Positions 56,201 through 63,969 of a DNA stretch of 64,000 bases are shown here, one piece after another (positions within the stretch are counted from its first letter, which is position 1; each line of letters opens with the position of its first letter). Source of the DNA: Mangrovibacterium diazotrophicum (GTDB lineage Bacteria > Bacteroidota > Bacteroidia > Bacteroidales > Prolixibacteraceae). The translations under genes were made by a program, and so were the position numbers. The stretch lies in NCBI RefSeq assembly GCF_003610535.1, contig NZ_RAPN01000003.1, positions 293,804-357,803 on the forward strand, in the 5' to 3' direction. The notes beneath the pieces were generated by a model. It had not been told where the DNA came from. It worked only from the letters and a program-made list of their open reading frames with translations, and made no database searches.

Positions 56201-56850
56201 TCCAAACCGATCGATTCTTCTTCCATGGTTATATTCATCGTTTGCTTGGTTACTCCAACCTCCTGCATTTTCATTCCGACAAATGAAAATATCAGTGTCG
56301 CGTTTGCAGGTAAGTCATTCAGCGTATAGTTACCTTCGACGTCGGTAATGGTACCGTTCGTAGTTCCTTTTACCATAACTGTGACCCCGGGGAGTGGAAG
56401 TCCGCCGGTATCGATAACCCGACCGGTTACGCTTTTAATGCCTTGTTCTGATTTTACCGGTTTAGGAGTGCCGGGAGTACTCTGTTTCTCCGGGTAAAGA
56501 ACAATCTGCCGGTTTTTAATGACGTAGCTTGTGCCCGTTCCCTCAAAAAGAGCGTTCAGTACTTCTTCAACTGATTTGTTTTCCAGGTTCATGTCAACTT
56601 TGCGTTGTACGTCTATTTTGCTGTCGTTGTACATGAAGAAGTACTCTGTTTGGTCCTCGATTTCCCGAAGTACATCTTTCACAGTGCTGTTGGCCATGTT
56701 GATGTTCAGGTTTGCTGCCTGCGAAAAGCCCACCGCCTGCACTGACATGAAAGAGATCAGTAATAGTAGTGTTGTTAGTTTCATAATACGATTTAATCGC
56801 AACAGGTCATATAACAACCTGTTGTTGTCACAAAATGTCTTTTTTTTCAT
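53266..56850 (-). CDS. SusC-type TonB-linked transporter with STN signalling domain (pectin PUL)
   Basis: This 1194-residue outer-membrane transporter has a signal peptide (about 23-45). An STN (secretin/TonB short N-terminal) domain follows (about 48-115; ANLNINMANSTVKDVLREIE). Next are a carboxypeptidase-regulatory-like domain (about 140-220; VTGRVIDTGGLPLPGVTVMV), plug (EEVVAIGYGTVRKKDLTGSV to SQGANGVIIITTKS) and a barrel ending SLSWTFGVNVTF. The STN domain is what contacts FecR-type anti-sigma factors when substrate is bound. That fits the FecR and ECF genes directly upstream and contrasts with the STN-less SusC of the arabinan PUL. Confidence 0.97.
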   Translation of the reverse strand: MKKKTFCDNNRLLYDLLRLNRIMKLTTLLLLISFMSVQAVGFSQAANLNINMANSTVKDVLREIEDQTEYFFMYNDSKIDVQRKVDMNLENKSVEEVLNALFEGTGTSYVIKNRQIVLYPEKQSTPGTPKPVKSEQGIKSVTGRVIDTGGLPLPGVTVMVKGTTNGTITDVEGNYTLNDLPANATLIFSFVGMKMQEVGVTKQTMNITMEEESIGLEEVVAIGYGTVRKKDLTGSVASVQGETLSKIPVSNTAEALSGRLAGVQITTADGSPDAEIIVRVRGGGSITGDNTPLYIVDGFPVSNINDIAPTDIESINVLKDASSTAIYGSQGANGVIIITTKSAKGGKTQVSYNGYLQTKSLKNRLDVLDPYEYVMLNYELAALSGEDGIKGFEKRFGVYDDLDLYKYEKGIDWQDDMFGADVLSQQHNISIQGGAEKTKYSLSSTYTKNGGLMENNDYTRYNVNFKLDHQLWDNLRLDVNARIADTEVNGSGTSGGTYKVRTSDAITKGPVNGLEDQIVIDPGTLADDEYDQWVKNNLTLSEQAAQYWKRKNQKSFAFTGALTWNILKSLTYRLEGGYTYGFDDNQSYWGKYTSNASYVGGEPLIDWEQSKSIRLREAQTVTYDFSSGNHKFDAMVGQEINSSQTKATDIYATNYSDDLSPEKIFANLGLTGGVPSISSSFSDKYNKASFFGRVNYIFADKYYVTATFRADGSTKFAEGNRWGYFPAGAIAWRVNKESFMQGTENWLSDLKLRISYGEAGNDKIGSTLYKLSYKIDDRKAYGIGDQLASYYVPKNSELPNPNLKWETTITRNIGLDFGFFNQRLSGTLEAYKNSADDLLIKRNIVAPGYDSTYENIGSTSTKGIELTLEGHIIKGKNFDLRGNFNFGFYKSNVDRLAPGIEEQSYASGWAGTDNKGYYDYKIRVGDPVGLIYGWVTDGYYTTDDFSSYDEVNDEYILKDGVANIGMLGGRIGVRPGTVKLKDLDNSGFVDDNDRKVIGNATPDFYGGFGLSSTFYGFDASVLFNFVYGNDIYNANKIASTQQYRTSYPNMLSMMDVDNRYTYLNRETGEIITDLETLKAINEGDNAKALWSPFSFGNATAVPHSWAIEDGSFLRLQNVTVGYTIPSQLTRKINIQRFRVYTTVNNVWTLTNYSGYDPEVSSPVRNSSTSSLTPGVDYSSYPKSLSWTFGVNVTF

Positions 56851-56904
56851 AAGTTTGTTTTGCTATTATTTAAATTTTTAAACCTTATTGGTTTTGAAAT
56901 TTCA

Positions 56905-56930
56905 GAGGGAAGTGCGCCAACACTTTCCTC
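56905..56930 (-). other. Hairpin between fecR and susC
   Basis: GAGGGAAGTG (56905-56914) and CACTTTCCTC (56921-56930) form a 10-position stem with one mismatch around six bases. On the minus strand it is not followed by a T run, so it is not an intrinsic terminator. It may be an mRNA processing or stability element separating low-level regulator mRNA from abundant susCD mRNA. Confidence 0.4.
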
Positions 56931-56949
56931 TTTGGTTTTAGGCCATACG

Positions 56950-57930
56950 CTATTCGTTTAGTGATTTTATAATTACTTTATTTCCATTTATTTCGTACCT
57001 GAAGGCTGTAGTTAAAGCCATTAACTGGAGCATCTCCCGCAGACTTTCGGTTTTGATTGTCATCGTGTAGTTTTGGGTTTCTTTCATGTCTTTCTCAACT
57101 ATGAAATCCACGCCGTACCAGCGTTCCATTTGTTTGAGTACATCGGCAAACGGAGTGTTGTCCAACTGTAAGGTTTCTTCTTTCCAAGAGGTGTAGAATT
57201 TGGTGTTAACCGAGTTGGTCGACATGGAACCACTTTGGGTATCAATTCGATTTTGTTCTCCCGGGCTCAATCGGCTGGTGGTATTATTGGCTTTGTTGAA
57301 AATCTCAACGCTGCCTTCTTCCAGTGTAGTGATCAATTCGTCGTCTTCACTGTATGCACGCACGTCGAATTTCGTACCCAAAACCTGGATATTCGCCGGG
57401 TTAGTTTGCACGACAAACGGATGGCTTCTGTCTTTTTCAACTTCAAAATAAGCCTCTCCGTTGAGCTGCAGTCTGCGGTTATTTTTAAAGTTGGCGGCGT
57501 AAGTCAGGCTTGAGCCACCATTCAGGTAACCTGCCGATCCGTCGGGCAAATGAAATTGAATGCGCGATCCTTTCGGAGCGTGAATTTCTGCTACCGAGTC
57601 GAGAGTCTGATAATATTTAATTCCGGTGTAAAGACTTGCGATGAAAAGCGGCAACATTAAAACAGCTGCAACCCTAGAATACCAGCGGAAGGCCACTTGC
57701 TTATAATTCGCAGGTGTGGCATCGTCTTTTTGAATGTCATGATGTATTTTCCGGAGGACATGCCGGAGATCCACTTTCTCGGATGAGGCTTGATTCCAGT
57801 GTTTCTCGGATAAGCTAAACAAGGCTTCTTCTTCGAGATCATCCGAAAACCGACGACGAACAAACTGTTCGTCATCCGATGATTGGTTGCGAAAATAATC
57901 GTCAATGCGGTCGAGATCCTTTTGTTTCAT
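56950..57930 (-). CDS. FecR-family anti-sigma factor
   Basis: A 326-residue inner-membrane regulator. The cytoplasmic part (about 1-85) would hold the sigma factor. One membrane helix (about 88-107, AAVLMLPLFIASLYTG) follows. The periplasmic FecR domain (about 115-215) has IHAPKGSRIQFHLPDGSAGY, LNGEAYFEVEKDRSHPFVV and LGTKFDVRAYSEDDE. The C-terminal domain (about 245-326, DNTPFADVLKQMERWYGVDF) is STN-like. It transmits the signal from the STN-bearing SusC to the upstream ECF sigma. It lies 75 bases downstream of the sigma gene. Confidence 0.96.
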   Translation of the reverse strand: MKQKDLDRIDDYFRNQSSDDEQFVRRRFSDDLEEEALFSLSEKHWNQASSEKVDLRHVLRKIHHDIQKDDATPANYKQVAFRWYSRVAAVLMLPLFIASLYTGIKYYQTLDSVAEIHAPKGSRIQFHLPDGSAGYLNGGSSLTYAANFKNNRRLQLNGEAYFEVEKDRSHPFVVQTNPANIQVLGTKFDVRAYSEDDELITTLEEGSVEIFNKANNTTSRLSPGEQNRIDTQSGSMSTNSVNTKFYTSWKEETLQLDNTPFADVLKQMERWYGVDFIVEKDMKETQNYTMTIKTESLREMLQLMALTTAFRYEINGNKVIIKSLNE

Positions 57931-58005
57931 AAGTTTAGTTCAAGCATCTACATAATGTAATATCCTCGACCTTGTATTTACACCTAATCCGCGGGGTAAT
58001 TTTTT

Positions 58006-58587
58006 TTAAAAAAAATGAATGTAGAAAAACAGGAGCCCCAGAAGGTGTTCTTTGGCCAATTCGGCTTTGAGAAATTTTAATGCAGCATGAAGATGATTCT
58101 CAGCTGTTTTTTTGCTGATCTCCATTTCTACCGCAATTTCCTGAGCATTCTTTCCTTCCATCCGGCTTTTTAGAAATACAAGGCGTCGTTTGTCGGGCAT
58201 CCGGTTGATCAGTTGGTTTACGATATCTTTTAGTTCGCGATAGCCAACTTCTGATTGAGTTGTCGTTTCATAGGCCAACGACTGACTGGCATGTTCTAAA
58301 TAAGTTTCCAGTAAATTTTTAGAGCGGAAGTGTTTTTTTATCTGGTTGAAAGCAATTGTGAAAAGGTAAGATTGAAATTGGTATTCTTCGTTCAGTTGGC
58401 TTCGTTTTTCCCAAACTTTTGTAAATACATCCTGTACCAACTCTTCCGCTTCCTCTTTCGATTTTAAATAACCAAAAGCAAAATGATAAAGCTTGGAGCT
58501 GTAATGGTCGAATAATTCATTAAAGGGATCAACATCTCCTCTTTTCAAACCTCGCACAAGTTTGTCGATGTCTATTGCTCTCTTCAA
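58006..58587 (-). CDS. ECF RNA polymerase sigma factor (pectin PUL)
   Basis: An ECF sigma of the Bacteroidota FecI-like group: region 2 (FNELFDHYSSKLYHFAFGYL and EELVQDVFTKVWEKR), then region 4 with EIAVEMEISKKTAENHLHAA. It should drive the adjacent SusC/D operon once freed by FecR. The start is uncertain: no ATG lies in the N-terminal part. The longest frame begins at a TTG at 58635, but the promoter-like TAAATTTG inside it (about 58614-58621) suggests a later start, and the TTG at 58587 (193 residues) or GTG at 58557 fit better. The last residues run LGLLFFYIHFF, a hydrophobic tail unusual for a sigma factor. Confidence 0.9.
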   Translation of the reverse strand: MKRAIDIDKLVRGLKRGDVDPFNELFDHYSSKLYHFAFGYLKSKEEAEELVQDVFTKVWEKRSQLNEEYQFQSYLFTIAFNQIKKHFRSKNLLETYLEHASQSLAYETTTQSEVGYRELKDIVNQLINRMPDKRRLVFLKSRMEGKNAQEIAVEMEISKKTAENHLHAALKFLKAELAKEHLLGLLFFYIHFF

Positions 58588-59048
58588 TCGGCTGGGCTTA
58601 ATTTGGTTGTTCCCAAATTTAACAAAACAACACAAAGTTTAGCTATGAAATTTCTCATTTTTTTCGATTGCTTATGTTTTGTTGGTTGAGAAACCCACTC
58701 CGCTGGCAGATATTCGTTGCGTGGCTCGATTTTTCCTTGTAATGATTATAAATAGCGCATTTTCAGCCTTGTCGAATTTCCGCTGTACTGTAGAACTTTT
58801 GAATTTTAAGAAACTGTTTTTCAATTCGATTTGATCTTTACAACTCGTTCCTTGCCATTTTTGCCTCTTGTGTGTTTGTGGTGCGAATCAGTCGGAAGGT
58901 GGCTGCTGTGTGACATATCCTTGAAAACTTTAGGCGCTTTGGTTATATTTGTTAGCCTTGCTTCAGAACCAATAAAATCCGTTTGTGCATAGACCAAAGA
59001 TGTGTGGATTGCAGGATTTTTACGATAAAACCAAAAAACTAATTTGAA
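58588..59048. other. Divergent intergenic region between the ECF sigma gene and etfB
   Basis: About 460 bases without a gene. The left edge holds the sigma-factor start region and its likely -7 element. The right part holds the etfB promoter and a leader of roughly 90 bases. No riboswitch or further structure was recognised. Confidence 0.5.
58921..58951 (+). promoter_or_regulatory. Promoter of the etfBA-acd operon
   Basis: TTG at 58921-58923 and TATATTTG at 58944-58951 are 20 bases apart, a full match to the Bacteroidota consensus. Confidence 0.75.
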
Positions 59049-59924
59049 ATGAAATCTTTTAAAGTGATTGTTCTTGCCAAGCAAGTTCCGGACACCCGGA
59101 ATGTTGGCAAAGACGCCATGAAAGCTGACGGGACCATTAACCGGGCTGCTTTATCGGCGATCTTTAATCCCGAGGACTTGAATGCCCTCGAACAAGCGCT
59201 GCGAATCAAAGAAAACTTTCCCGGAACAACCGTTACCATTTTAACAATGGGACCTGGACGTGCTGCTGAGATTATTCGCGAGGGAATGTTTCGTGGTGCC
59301 GACGACGGAATTTTGTTAACCGACCGCGCTTTTGCCGGTTCAGATACCCTGGCTACTTCTTATGCTATTTCTCAGGCGCTGAAAAAAGTGAAAGACTACG
59401 ACATTATCATCGCCGGCCGCCAGGCTATTGATGGTGATACTGCTCAGGTAGGACCGCAGGTTGCCGAAAAATTGTGTTTGCCACAGGTAACTTATGTTGA
59501 AGAAGTGCAAAAAATTGAAAGCGGCAAAATCTTCGTGAAGCGTCGTTTGGAAAGGGGAGTGGAGCTCGTTAGTTGTCCGCTGCCGATGGTTATGACCGTA
59601 AATGGTTCAGCGCCTGATTGTCGCGCCCGCAATGCGAAACTGATTATGAAGTACAAGCATGCCAAGACGGTTACCGAGTTGCAGAATTCAAATGAAGACT
59701 ACCTGCATTTATACAACGACCGTCCGTATCTGAATATTCCGGAATGGACTGTTAGCGACATTGAAGTCGATCATGCGGAGCTGGGCCTCAGTGGTTCGCC
59801 TACAAAGGTGAAAACAGTTGAGAATGTGGTGCTTCAGGCTAAAGAAGCTAAAGTGCTCAGCCCGTCTGATGACGACATGGACACGCTGATGCGTGAGTTA
59901 ATTGAAAGTCATACCATTGGTTAA
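59049..59924 (+). CDS. etfB: Electron transfer flavoprotein, beta subunit
   Basis: This 291-residue subunit pairs with EtfA to carry electrons to or from acyl-CoA dehydrogenase. It begins KVIVLAKQVPDTRNVGKDAM. The nucleotide-binding part includes VTILTMGPGRAAEIIREGMF, SDTLATSYAISQAL, IIIAGRQAIDGDTAQVGPQ and LPQVTYVEEVQKIESGKI. The GRQAIDGDTAQVGPQ block and length of about 290 residues resemble the EtfB forms of anaerobes that act with butyryl/caffeyl-CoA dehydrogenases, some of which bifurcate electrons; whether this one does is not proven. etfA follows after 19 bases. Confidence 0.95.
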   Translation: MKSFKVIVLAKQVPDTRNVGKDAMKADGTINRAALSAIFNPEDLNALEQALRIKENFPGTTVTILTMGPGRAAEIIREGMFRGADDGILLTDRAFAGSDTLATSYAISQALKKVKDYDIIIAGRQAIDGDTAQVGPQVAEKLCLPQVTYVEEVQKIESGKIFVKRRLERGVELVSCPLPMVMTVNGSAPDCRARNAKLIMKYKHAKTVTELQNSNEDYLHLYNDRPYLNIPEWTVSDIEVDHAELGLSGSPTKVKTVENVVLQAKEAKVLSPSDDDMDTLMRELIESHTIG

Positions 59925-59943
59925 CCGCTAACACGAAAAAATC

Positions 59944-60963
59944 ATGAACAACGTAGTTGTATATTGCGAAATAGAAGACGGTCACGTGGCTGAAGTGAGC
60001 CAGGAATTGATGACCAAAGGACGCGGCCTGGCCAATGAGCTAGGCGTAAAACTCGAAGCTGTGGCCATTGGTCACGAGCTCGAGGGAATCGAAAATCAAA
60101 TTTTCCCATACGGGGTGGATACTGTATATGTAGCCGACGATGCACGTTTGGCTCCTTTTACAACTTTACCGCACACCGCCATTATCGTGAAACTGTTCCA
60201 GGAACAAAAGCCGCAAATTGCTTTGATGGGCGCTTCGTCCATTGGTCGCGATTTAGGCCCCCGCGTTTCTTCAGCCCTACATAGTGGGTTGACTGCTGAT
60301 TGTACCAGTTTGGTTATAGGTAATCACGAAGACAAAAAGCAAGGGAAAACCTACGAGAACCTGCTTTACCAGATTCGCCCCGCTTTTGGTGGTAATATTA
60401 TTGCAACCATCATCAACCCGGATTGCCGCCCGCAAATGGCAACGGTTCGTGAAGGTGTGATGAAAAAGGAAATTCTCGATCCAAAATACAAAGGGAAAGT
60501 AGTTAAACTGGAAGTTGCCAAATATGTCAGCGATGCTGACTTTGCGGTAGAGATCATCGAACGTCACATGGAGAAGAGCAAAGTGAACATGAAAGCTGCT
60601 CCGATTGTGATTGCCGGAGGTTACGGCATGGGCTCGAAGGAGAATTTCCAGTTGCTTTTCGAATTAGCTGAAGTTTTAGGTGGCGAAGTTGGTGCCTCGC
60701 GTGCGGCAGTTGATGCCGGCTACGTAGAGCACGAGCGCCAAATCGGACAAACCGGGGTGACGGTTCGTCCGAAGCTTTATATTGCCTGCGGAATTTCGGG
60801 GCAAATTCAGCACCGGGCCGGTATGGAAGAATCGGCACAGATCATCGCCATTAATACGGATCCTGAAGCACCCATCAATGCGATTGCCGACTATGTAATT
60901 ACCGGCGACATTGCGGAAGTGCTTCCGAAAATGATCAAGTATTATAAGAAGAACACCAAGTAA
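59944..60963 (+). CDS. etfA: Electron transfer flavoprotein, alpha subunit
   Basis: A 339-residue FAD-binding subunit. The N-terminal domain (about 1-190) includes IALMGASSIGRDLGPRVSSA. The C-terminal FAD domain (about 215-335) has GYGMGSKENFQLLFELAEVL, GASRAAVDAGYVEHERQIGQ, YIACGISGQIQHRAGME and INTDPEAPINAIADYVITGD, all hallmark EtfA motifs. No N-terminal ferredoxin domain is present. The acyl-CoA dehydrogenase gene starts 21 bases downstream. Confidence 0.97.
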   Translation: MNNVVVYCEIEDGHVAEVSQELMTKGRGLANELGVKLEAVAIGHELEGIENQIFPYGVDTVYVADDARLAPFTTLPHTAIIVKLFQEQKPQIALMGASSIGRDLGPRVSSALHSGLTADCTSLVIGNHEDKKQGKTYENLLYQIRPAFGGNIIATIINPDCRPQMATVREGVMKKEILDPKYKGKVVKLEVAKYVSDADFAVEIIERHMEKSKVNMKAAPIVIAGGYGMGSKENFQLLFELAEVLGGEVGASRAAVDAGYVEHERQIGQTGVTVRPKLYIACGISGQIQHRAGMEESAQIIAINTDPEAPINAIADYVITGDIAEVLPKMIKYYKKNTK

Positions 60964-60984
60964 TTCAACCTAAAACTGTTTGTA

Positions 60985-62697
60985 ATGGCTAACTATTATA
61001 ATGATAATAAAGAATTGAGATTCCATCTGTTTCATCCTTTGATGGAGAAAATCGTCAAATTGAAGGAACGGAATTTCACAGAAAAAGGAGATTTTGATTT
61101 TGCCCCGATGGATCATGAAGATGCCATGGACAACTTCGACAAAGTATTGGAAGTTGTGGGCGAAATTTGTGGCGACATTGTCGGACCAAATGCTGAGTCG
61201 ATTGACGCGGAAGGGCCACAGGTTGTTGACGGACACGTGGTTTATGCTCGCGGAACTGCAGAAAACATCGAAGCATTGAATAAAGCGGGGCTGATGGGCA
61301 TGTCGTTGCCGCGCAAATACGGCGGTTTGAACTTCCCGATTGTACCTTATATCATGGCAGCCGATATTGTTTCGCGCGCCGATGCCGGTTTTGTAAACAT
61401 CTGGGGTTTGCAGGACTGTGCCGAGACCATCAACGAGTTTGCTTCGGAAGAGCAAAAAGAAAAATACCTGACTCGTGTTTGCCATGGTGAAACCATGGCC
61501 ATGGACTTGACAGAACCCGATGCAGGTTCCGACTTGCAGGCAGTTCAGCTGAAAGCCACCTTCGACGAAAAGTCGGGCAAGTGGATTTTGAACGGGGTGA
61601 AGCGTTTCATTACGAATGGTGATGGTCATATTTCGCTGGTGCTGGCTCGTTCGGAACCCGGAACAAAAGATGGCCGTGGTCTGTCGATGTTTATTTACGA
61701 CAAGAACGACGGGGGCGTAACAGTTCGCCGCATCGAGCATAAAATGGGGATCATCGGTTCTCCAACCTGCGAGCTGGTATTTAAAGATGCTCCTGCCGAA
61801 TTGGTTGGCTCACGAAAAATGGGTTTGATTAAATATGTGATGGCCCTGATGAACGGTGCCCGGCTGGGAATTGCTGCGCAATCTGTCGGTGTTGCAGAGG
61901 CTGCTTATCGCGAGTCAATCGACTATGCCCGCGAACGGATGCAGTTCGGAAAAGCTATTATGCGTTTCCCTGCTGTGTACGAAATGTTGGCAACAATGAA
62001 AGCCAAACTGGATGCCTCTCGTACTTTATTGTATGAGACTGCTCGTTTTGTGGATGTTTATAAAACGTACACGCACATTTCGGAAGAGCGTAAGCTTGAG
62101 AAAGATGAGCGCGACGAAATGAAGAAATACCAAAAGCTAGCCGATTTTTACACGCCGCTGGCCAAAGGACTTTCTTCTGAGTTCTGTAACCAGTTGGCTT
62201 ACGACGCAGTTCAGATTCACGGTGGTTCAGGTTTCATGAAAGACTACCCGGTTGAACGGATTTACCGCGATGCACGGATCACGTCAATTTACGAAGGAAC
62301 AACCCAGTTGCAGGTGGTGGCAGCCATCCGAGGTGTGACAACGGGAGCTTACCTGGAACAAATTCGGGTTTACGAAGCGGAGAAAGTGTCGCCTGAACTG
62401 GAGCACTTGCGTCGTCAGCTTATCATTTTAACCGACGAGTATGAGCATGCTGTGAATAGAGTGTTGTCGATGGATGACAATGAATTCATCGACTTCCACG
62501 CTCGCCGTATGGTGGAAATGGCTGGTTATATTATTATGAGTTACTTGCTGTTGCTCGATAGTAACCGTGACCAGATGTTCCTGAAGTCGGCCAAAAACTT
62601 CCTGCGGTTGGCAAAAGCGCAGGTAAAAGCGCATGCCGAATTTATCCGGACATCGGAATTGGCAGATCTGGGTACATATAAGTACGAAATGGAATAG
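60985..62697 (+). CDS. Acyl-CoA dehydrogenase with C-terminal extension
   Basis: This 570-residue flavoenzyme catalyses alpha,beta-dehydrogenation of acyl-CoA (or the reverse) with EtfBA as partner. The N-terminal helical domain, a middle domain (MAMDLTEPDAGSDLQAVQLK, WILNGVKRFITNGD) and the C-terminal helical domain (AYDAVQIHGGSGFMKDYPVE, YRDARITSIYEGTTQLQ) are clear. The Glu in IYEGTTQLQ fits the usual catalytic base. About 130 further residues make it longer than the 380-residue classical enzymes, a form also seen in other Bacteroidota. Chain-length preference is unknown. A terminator follows. Confidence 0.95.
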   Translation: MANYYNDNKELRFHLFHPLMEKIVKLKERNFTEKGDFDFAPMDHEDAMDNFDKVLEVVGEICGDIVGPNAESIDAEGPQVVDGHVVYARGTAENIEALNKAGLMGMSLPRKYGGLNFPIVPYIMAADIVSRADAGFVNIWGLQDCAETINEFASEEQKEKYLTRVCHGETMAMDLTEPDAGSDLQAVQLKATFDEKSGKWILNGVKRFITNGDGHISLVLARSEPGTKDGRGLSMFIYDKNDGGVTVRRIEHKMGIIGSPTCELVFKDAPAELVGSRKMGLIKYVMALMNGARLGIAAQSVGVAEAAYRESIDYARERMQFGKAIMRFPAVYEMLATMKAKLDASRTLLYETARFVDVYKTYTHISEERKLEKDERDEMKKYQKLADFYTPLAKGLSSEFCNQLAYDAVQIHGGSGFMKDYPVERIYRDARITSIYEGTTQLQVVAAIRGVTTGAYLEQIRVYEAEKVSPELEHLRRQLIILTDEYEHAVNRVLSMDDNEFIDFHARRMVEMAGYIIMSYLLLLDSNRDQMFLKSAKNFLRLAKAQVKAHAEFIRTSELADLGTYKYEME

Positions 62698-62715
62698 TGT
62701 TTATCGATACAAAAA

Positions 62716-62755
62716 ACGAAAAGAGGCTTCTCAAATGAGAAGCCTCTTTCATTTT
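62716..62755. terminator. Bidirectional terminator after the acyl-CoA dehydrogenase gene
   Basis: AAAGAGGCTTCTC (62720-62732) pairs perfectly with GAGAAGCCTCTTT (62737-62749) around AAAT, with T-rich text on the plus side and an A run (T on the minus strand) on the other. It serves the convergent genes on both sides. Confidence 0.92.
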
Positions 62756-62777
62756 ATAGTTGAATCAATATTGAATT

Positions 62778-63386
62778 CTATCGGGTGGATTTGTTTTTTA
62801 ATTTCACGTCCATCAATTCTCTTGCCAGCTTTTGCTCGCGTTGTAAGGCATTTTTACGGTGGTTTTCCAAATCATCCTGTATTTCATCCAGTCGCTTTTT
62901 AGTGGCACGAACCACGGAATGGCCGCGTCTGAACAGGGAGAACAAAATTGCCGACAGTGCCAGTAAACAAAGAACCAATCCCCACATAATACTATTGTAA
63001 GCCTGTTTTGACACGGCAATGCCCAAAAAGCTCATACTGTCCTGGATCTTACGGGTGTCTTCCAGCTCCTGCGTGAGGTTTTGATTTTGAGTTCCTTGCT
63101 CCGAAATTTTATTGTTGAGGCCTTTGATGTCCTGTTTCAGTTGTGAAACCTGGTCAGTATATACTTTCATACTGTCGAGTGCATTCTGTTTGAGTGCTTC
63201 ATAGGCACTCATCCGCATCACTTTATAATCTTCAAATCGGTTTGACCGTTTGAAAAGGTAGTCGAATTGTCCTTCGACCGTTAATGAATCATAGGATGCT
63301 TCAATCGATCCACTCTGAGCAAAGCTGATAAATGGAAGTGTTGTAATAAATAGGATAGCGACTGTCTTTTTAAATCTCTTTTTCAT
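62778..63386 (-). CDS. Membrane-anchored coiled-coil protein, unknown function
   Basis: The 202-residue protein has a signal peptide (KTVAILFITTLPFISFAQ). A periplasmic region (about 24-130) with a long coiled coil around DQVSQLKQDIKGLNNKISEQ follows. Then comes one membrane helix (about 135-155, MWGLVLCLLALSAILFSLF) and a cytoplasmic, highly charged second coiled coil (about 160-202). Similar Bacteroidota proteins are sometimes labelled tRNA (guanine-N1)-methyltransferase in databases, but no methyltransferase motif is visible and I do not support that name. Single gene convergent with the etf operon. Confidence 0.75.
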   Translation of the reverse strand: MKKRFKKTVAILFITTLPFISFAQSGSIEASYDSLTVEGQFDYLFKRSNRFEDYKVMRMSAYEALKQNALDSMKVYTDQVSQLKQDIKGLNNKISEQGTQNQNLTQELEDTRKIQDSMSFLGIAVSKQAYNSIMWGLVLCLLALSAILFSLFRRGHSVVRATKKRLDEIQDDLENHRKNALQREQKLARELMDVKLKNKSTR

Positions 63387-63930
63387 CTTCGTTTTTTCAT
63401 TTTTATATACTGACTTACTTGAGCGTTATCCCTTACCTCAAATAAATGCCCGCACAAATTAGCTATTTTAATCAAAAGGGTAACGCGTTTAAGGCTATTT
63501 TATTATTGTATATTCCATCTAAATCGGGTTTTATCGTGCAAAAAATGCTGAGCTCCTATATGTTATAAGTTTCCTCTGTTTTTAGAGAGAATGAAGAGGT
63601 GTTATGTATATAATTAAGAAGGTGTCGTGGAGAAGTGGAGAATTGTATAGCTGAGAGCTCTCGAAAAAAATAAATCAGGAGTAAAGGTGAGTTAATTTAG
63701 ACAGTTTTTGCAGGGTAGCAATAGTCGTTGAAATAGGGTGAGATGTTTTTATGGAGCATTCGAACGCATTTTTATTCAGAATTGGTTTTAGTGGAAGAAG
63801 CTGTTTTTTGATCTGGGTAGGGGATGAATAGAATAACCAGCCAAAAACTCTCAAAATTTTTTCTGGCTTTAATGGGAGGGTTATCAGTGAGTTGGGTGTT
63901 TAGGCGTGAAAAGGGATTAAAAAAAGATTG
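63387..63930. other. Intergenic stretch with no supported gene
   Basis: About 540 AT-rich bases between the coiled-coil gene and the edge promoter. No frame with a recognisable product and no strong hairpin was seen. It contains stretches of A and T (for example near 63664 and 63920) that could act as upstream promoter elements for the transcript starting near 63976. Confidence 0.5.
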
Positions 63931-63939
63931 CTGTGGGTG

Positions 63940-63969
63940 TTGCAAAGCAGAAAATAGTCTCTATATTTG
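63940..63969 (+). promoter_or_regulatory. Strong Bacteroidota promoter at the window edge
   Basis: TTG (63940-63942) and TATATTTG (63962-63969) are exactly 19 bases apart. An A-rich tract precedes them at 63918-63926, as at stable-RNA promoters. Transcription should start near 63976 and read out of the window; the product is unseen, possibly an RNA gene. Confidence 0.7.

Noticed and set aside
60970..61740. 256-codon minus-strand frame opposite the acyl-CoA dehydrogenase
   Set aside because: Complete overlap with a certain gene and a His/Phe/Val-rich product typical of antisense translation.
62778..63386. tRNA (guanine-N1)-methyltransferase assignment for the coiled-coil protein
   Set aside because: The protein has a signal peptide, coiled coils and a membrane helix but no SPOUT or Rossmann methyltransferase motif; the name would be a propagated mislabel.
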